Shown here one piece after another: positions 61,538 through 64,000 of a stretch of DNA of 64,000 nt. The DNA lies in NCBI GenBank assembly GCA_020081605.1, contig JAHREC010000049.1:2356001-2420000 (forward strand), in the 5' to 3' direction. The stretch comes from Albifimbria verrucaria. Lineage: Eukaryota > Ascomycota > Sordariomycetes > Hypocreales > Stachybotryaceae. Within the stretch, counting starts at the first letter, position 1; the number at the start of each line of letters is the position of its first letter. Under the pieces are notes generated by a model. It saw nothing but the letters and a program-made list of their open reading frames with translations. It made no database searches and was not told the origin of the DNA. A program made the position numbers and the translations under genes.

Positions 61538-62622
61538 ATGCATTCCTGGACAGTCTTGTCCGGTTTACTTGGACTCGTCGCTGTGGCTTCGTCGGACACT
61601 TCCCCAAGGCCGTTGCAAGATTCTCCAGCCGAGTTGAGATCTCTAACTGAGGCAACGCGGCATTACGGGCGCTACTTTCACACCGACATTGTCGTCCGGT
61701 CGGAACCCGAGCGCCCAAAGTTCCGTATTCTCTGCCTCGGTGACTCCATTACCGTCGGCTTCCTGAGCGACAATGACGATGGCGATGGAAATGGTTATCG
61801 CCTCGAACTGCGCGACAAAGTAGAAGGTATGATGCAGCCGAGAATCAGCGGTGGATACGACGAATACTGAACGAAGACGCAGAAACTAGAGCAGATGTTG
61901 TTTTTGCTGGTACCGAGAGGTATCCCGGTAGTACCATGACGGACGCCTACTTTGTAAGGAGATCCAAGTAAACCTGAGTCGTGAGGTTGCTATGTTTACT
62001 AACTGATCCTTAACAGGCCGCCTGGTCAGGCAAGACGATCAAGTATATCGATGATCATATGCAACCCTCGCTTGAGCAGCGCCCTAACCTCATCCTCCTC
62101 CATGCGGGGACAAATGACATGAACCCGAACAGGGCAGTCTCTACAGAGGGTAATGACCCGGTTGAGGCCGCCCAACGGCTTGGGACTTTGATCGACCACA
62201 TAATTGAAGCTTGTCCTGATGCGGTGATCCTGGTCGCGGTGATCATAGGCACCTGTGATCCTCAACAGTCACCTGCAACAGAAAAGTTCCAGGCATTGAT
62301 CCCCGATGTTGTGGAAAGCCGGCTTGCTGCAGGTCACCGAGTCCTCACTGCGGACTTTACTAGCTTCCCGATGGCCGACTTGCGCGACTGCATTCACCCG
62401 ACAAACGATGGCTATCGGAAGCTTGGCGATTATTGGTTTGATACGATTGCTTCGATGCCAGGCAACTGGCTAACAATGCCTCTGGGGCCCGACCCCGAGC
62501 GACCCCGGAGCCCGAAAGTGGCTCCACGACACTACGGATGGGTCATGGTTCCACGACACATAAAGTGTGCCTCATGGCCTCGTTGTGGTTCGGCCACCAG
62601 ATTTTTCGCACATTTCTTGTGA
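61538..62622 (+). CDS. Secreted SGNH hydrolase / CE3-like esterase
   Basis: About 340 residues in two exons, 61538-61953 and 62017-62622. The N-terminus MHSWTVLSGLLGLVAVASS is a signal peptide. The catalytic blocks are all present: block I ILCLGDSITVGF (Ser nucleophile), block III HAGTNDMN, and block V DCIHPTNDGY with the catalytic Asp and His. The order and the GYR..L and W..TI neighbours fit carbohydrate esterase family 3 (acetyl xylan esterases) and related fungal SGNH lipases. One frame break lies between 61860 and 61875, after which the peptide resumes as DVVFAGTERYPGSTMTD. The last 50 residues after MPGNWLTMP look unlike the family, so the true stop may differ. Substrate is inferred. 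Confidence 0.85.
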
Positions 62623-64000
62623 TTTTTGATTAAATCAGGTGCATCAAGCATGGAGTTCCGGCGGCATTTTTCTGGTGGTTCTTTACAAGCCTCATTATGC
62701 ATTTGTTTCTGATAGATCGACGAAGTCCCGATAGGATACCCCATGCATCATCAAGAATTTTTCAAGCATCGAAAATCATGAATGCGAGCATAACCATAAT
62801 TACCGTAGCTGCCGCGTGTGGTCCGTGCCACCATGCTGTTTTTGGAACAGTGATTTGGACCACTAATGGCCTCAACCCAAGCAGAATTAATTGTACAGTA
62901 GGTCAGGGTGGATAAGGGTACGGGATATTGGAACGGTACTCGGAACGAGTAATCGATGCGCTCGTACTCGAGCTTTGTGCCGTATAGCTGCGCGGAAACA
63001 TGTGCTCTTGGCGTTTAACATGAGCATTTTCCGTTTTCTCCATGCCGTCTTTTCCGTACCCCGGTGTCTTGCACTGAGTGCGGACGGACACACACCGTCA
63101 TTGATGAAGCCTTAAGACAATTGAGTCGCCTTTGGTGATGTAACCTCTTCCGCATGAGGGACTTCGTCTGAACTTCATTTCGCGGGCGGTGGGCCAGCGG
63201 ACTGATCTTCGGTGCCTGGCATCGTGGTTGATGCGAACAGTGGAGATTGACTACCCGCCACGAGTTGATGCTCATCCCAATCTAACGGATAGGCTGGGAG
63301 GATCAAAGCGTCGCAAGTGGCGTGGAGATGGGATGGCGTGGAGTCAGCGCATCAAGGTTGTTAGTGCTCTTCAGGAACAGGGGCACGAGGCACCGTATCC
63401 AGGGGCTGTGAGTGAGACATCCCCTTCGTGCTGCCTCCCCAACGTCTGAGCCTGGCCGCGAAGGGCCTTCTTCACGACGATCCGCAACGATGACGATGCA
63501 GATATGCATTTGAGGAATTGTGAAGGGAGGCGGTTGTTTGACTTGACTAGGAGCGGGCAGCTGATCTGGAGGCAGAGGTGCGAAATTTCTACTATGTACA
63601 GCCTCCTGTGTTTAATGCAGTCATTCGCATAGCGACCCAAGGCACTACTGCAAGGTACCTGCTTGAAGTCCCTCAAAATATGCAAGCCCGAGGTTGCAAG
63701 CGGTACTGCAATAAGCGGGGCCGTCACAGGAGACCTACAATGGTACCAACTGGATGGTAATCCGTACAGCGCATGTACTCACCACAGGCGGCAACCCAAA
63801 GAGGCCTCAACATAGGGCCACTTATAGCACGGTTTTCCCCCTGTTTATTATATGCAAACCCTTTTACGAAGTCGCCCGAAGCTGCGGACGCTCAAGAATC
63901 TATTTATTCATGGTTAGTAAACGTGGTTCGATCGATCACGTACGCAGGCGTTTCACCCATTCGTGCAAAGCCTGCGTTCCTGATTCCTTCATGGAGGTAC
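62623..64000. other. Gene-free right end of the window
   Basis: Only short, domain-free frames occur on both strands. No gene entering from the right edge could be recognised. Confidence 0.5.

Noticed and set aside
4532..62622. Programmed frameshifting or mass pseudogenisation as the cause of the frame breaks
   Set aside because: The breaks hit unrelated genes, occur several times per gene, mostly share the signature of one base lost from a short run, and leave motifs and splice sites intact. A technical cause is simpler.

Overview
The window looks like nuclear DNA from a filamentous ascomycete, most likely a Sordariomycete and perhaps Hypocreales. The evidence is short GT..AG introns (about 50-200 nt, often with a CTAAC-like branch site), widely spaced genes on both strands, long pyrimidine-rich leaders, degenerate TAGGTAGG/GGTACC tracts, and a gene set whose products (PAS kinase, SEA4/Mio, Efg1, Tpt1, Hut1, TBC1D5-like) are conserved across such fungi. 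No bacterial, viral or clearly intact transposon gene was seen. No rRNA, convincing tRNA or CRISPR array was found.

Layout. 1-4531 has no supported gene. 4532-5643 (-) is a TFIIIC tau55-type histidine phosphatase. 6608-8683 (-) is an F-box/leucine-rich-repeat protein. A 4.8 kb gene-free stretch follows. 13461-17301 (+) is a PAS kinase, tail to tail with the SEA4/Mio gene (17797-21157, -). Efg1 (21659-22644, +) is tail to tail with Tpt1 (22923-23890, -). 24646-28091 (-) is a long Ser/Thr/Pro-rich protein with a coiled-coil-like helix. 28092-30569 is gene-free. 30570-37351 (+) is an accessory, apparently AT-richer block. It encodes an alpha/beta hydrolase-NACHT-ankyrin NLR-type receptor that runs, without a stop, into a large uncharacterised fungal module. 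37352-43302 is gene-free and ends in a repeat-rich pyrimidine leader. 43303-45642 (+) is a dual-specificity (MAP kinase) phosphatase, 46558-47944 (-) is Hut1 and 49524-50774 (-) is a three-KH RNA-binding protein. 53199-55044 (-) is an aftiphilin-like protein with acidic WGDF-type motifs. It is head to head with a TBC1D5-like RabGAP (55441-57958, +). 58436-60355 (+) is a Vba/Fnx-type vacuolar amino-acid MFS transporter and 61538-62622 (+) a secreted SGNH/CE3-like esterase.

An important property of the sequence is that almost every conserved gene except Hut1 is interrupted by frameshifts. Nearly all can be explained by one missing base, most often in a G, C or A run. Protein similarity continues at once in the next frame, and splice sites and catalytic motifs are intact. 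The most economical reading is homopolymer under-calling in the assembly, not decay. Gene spans below therefore run from the real start codon to the real stop codon across these frame breaks.

Functionally, much of the core is nutrient and growth signalling (PAS kinase, SEA4/GATOR2, vacuolar amino-acid transport), ribosome and tRNA maturation (Efg1, TFIIIC tau55, Tpt1) and membrane traffic (TBC GAP, adaptor-like protein, Hut1). The NLR block is the accessory, potentially novel part.
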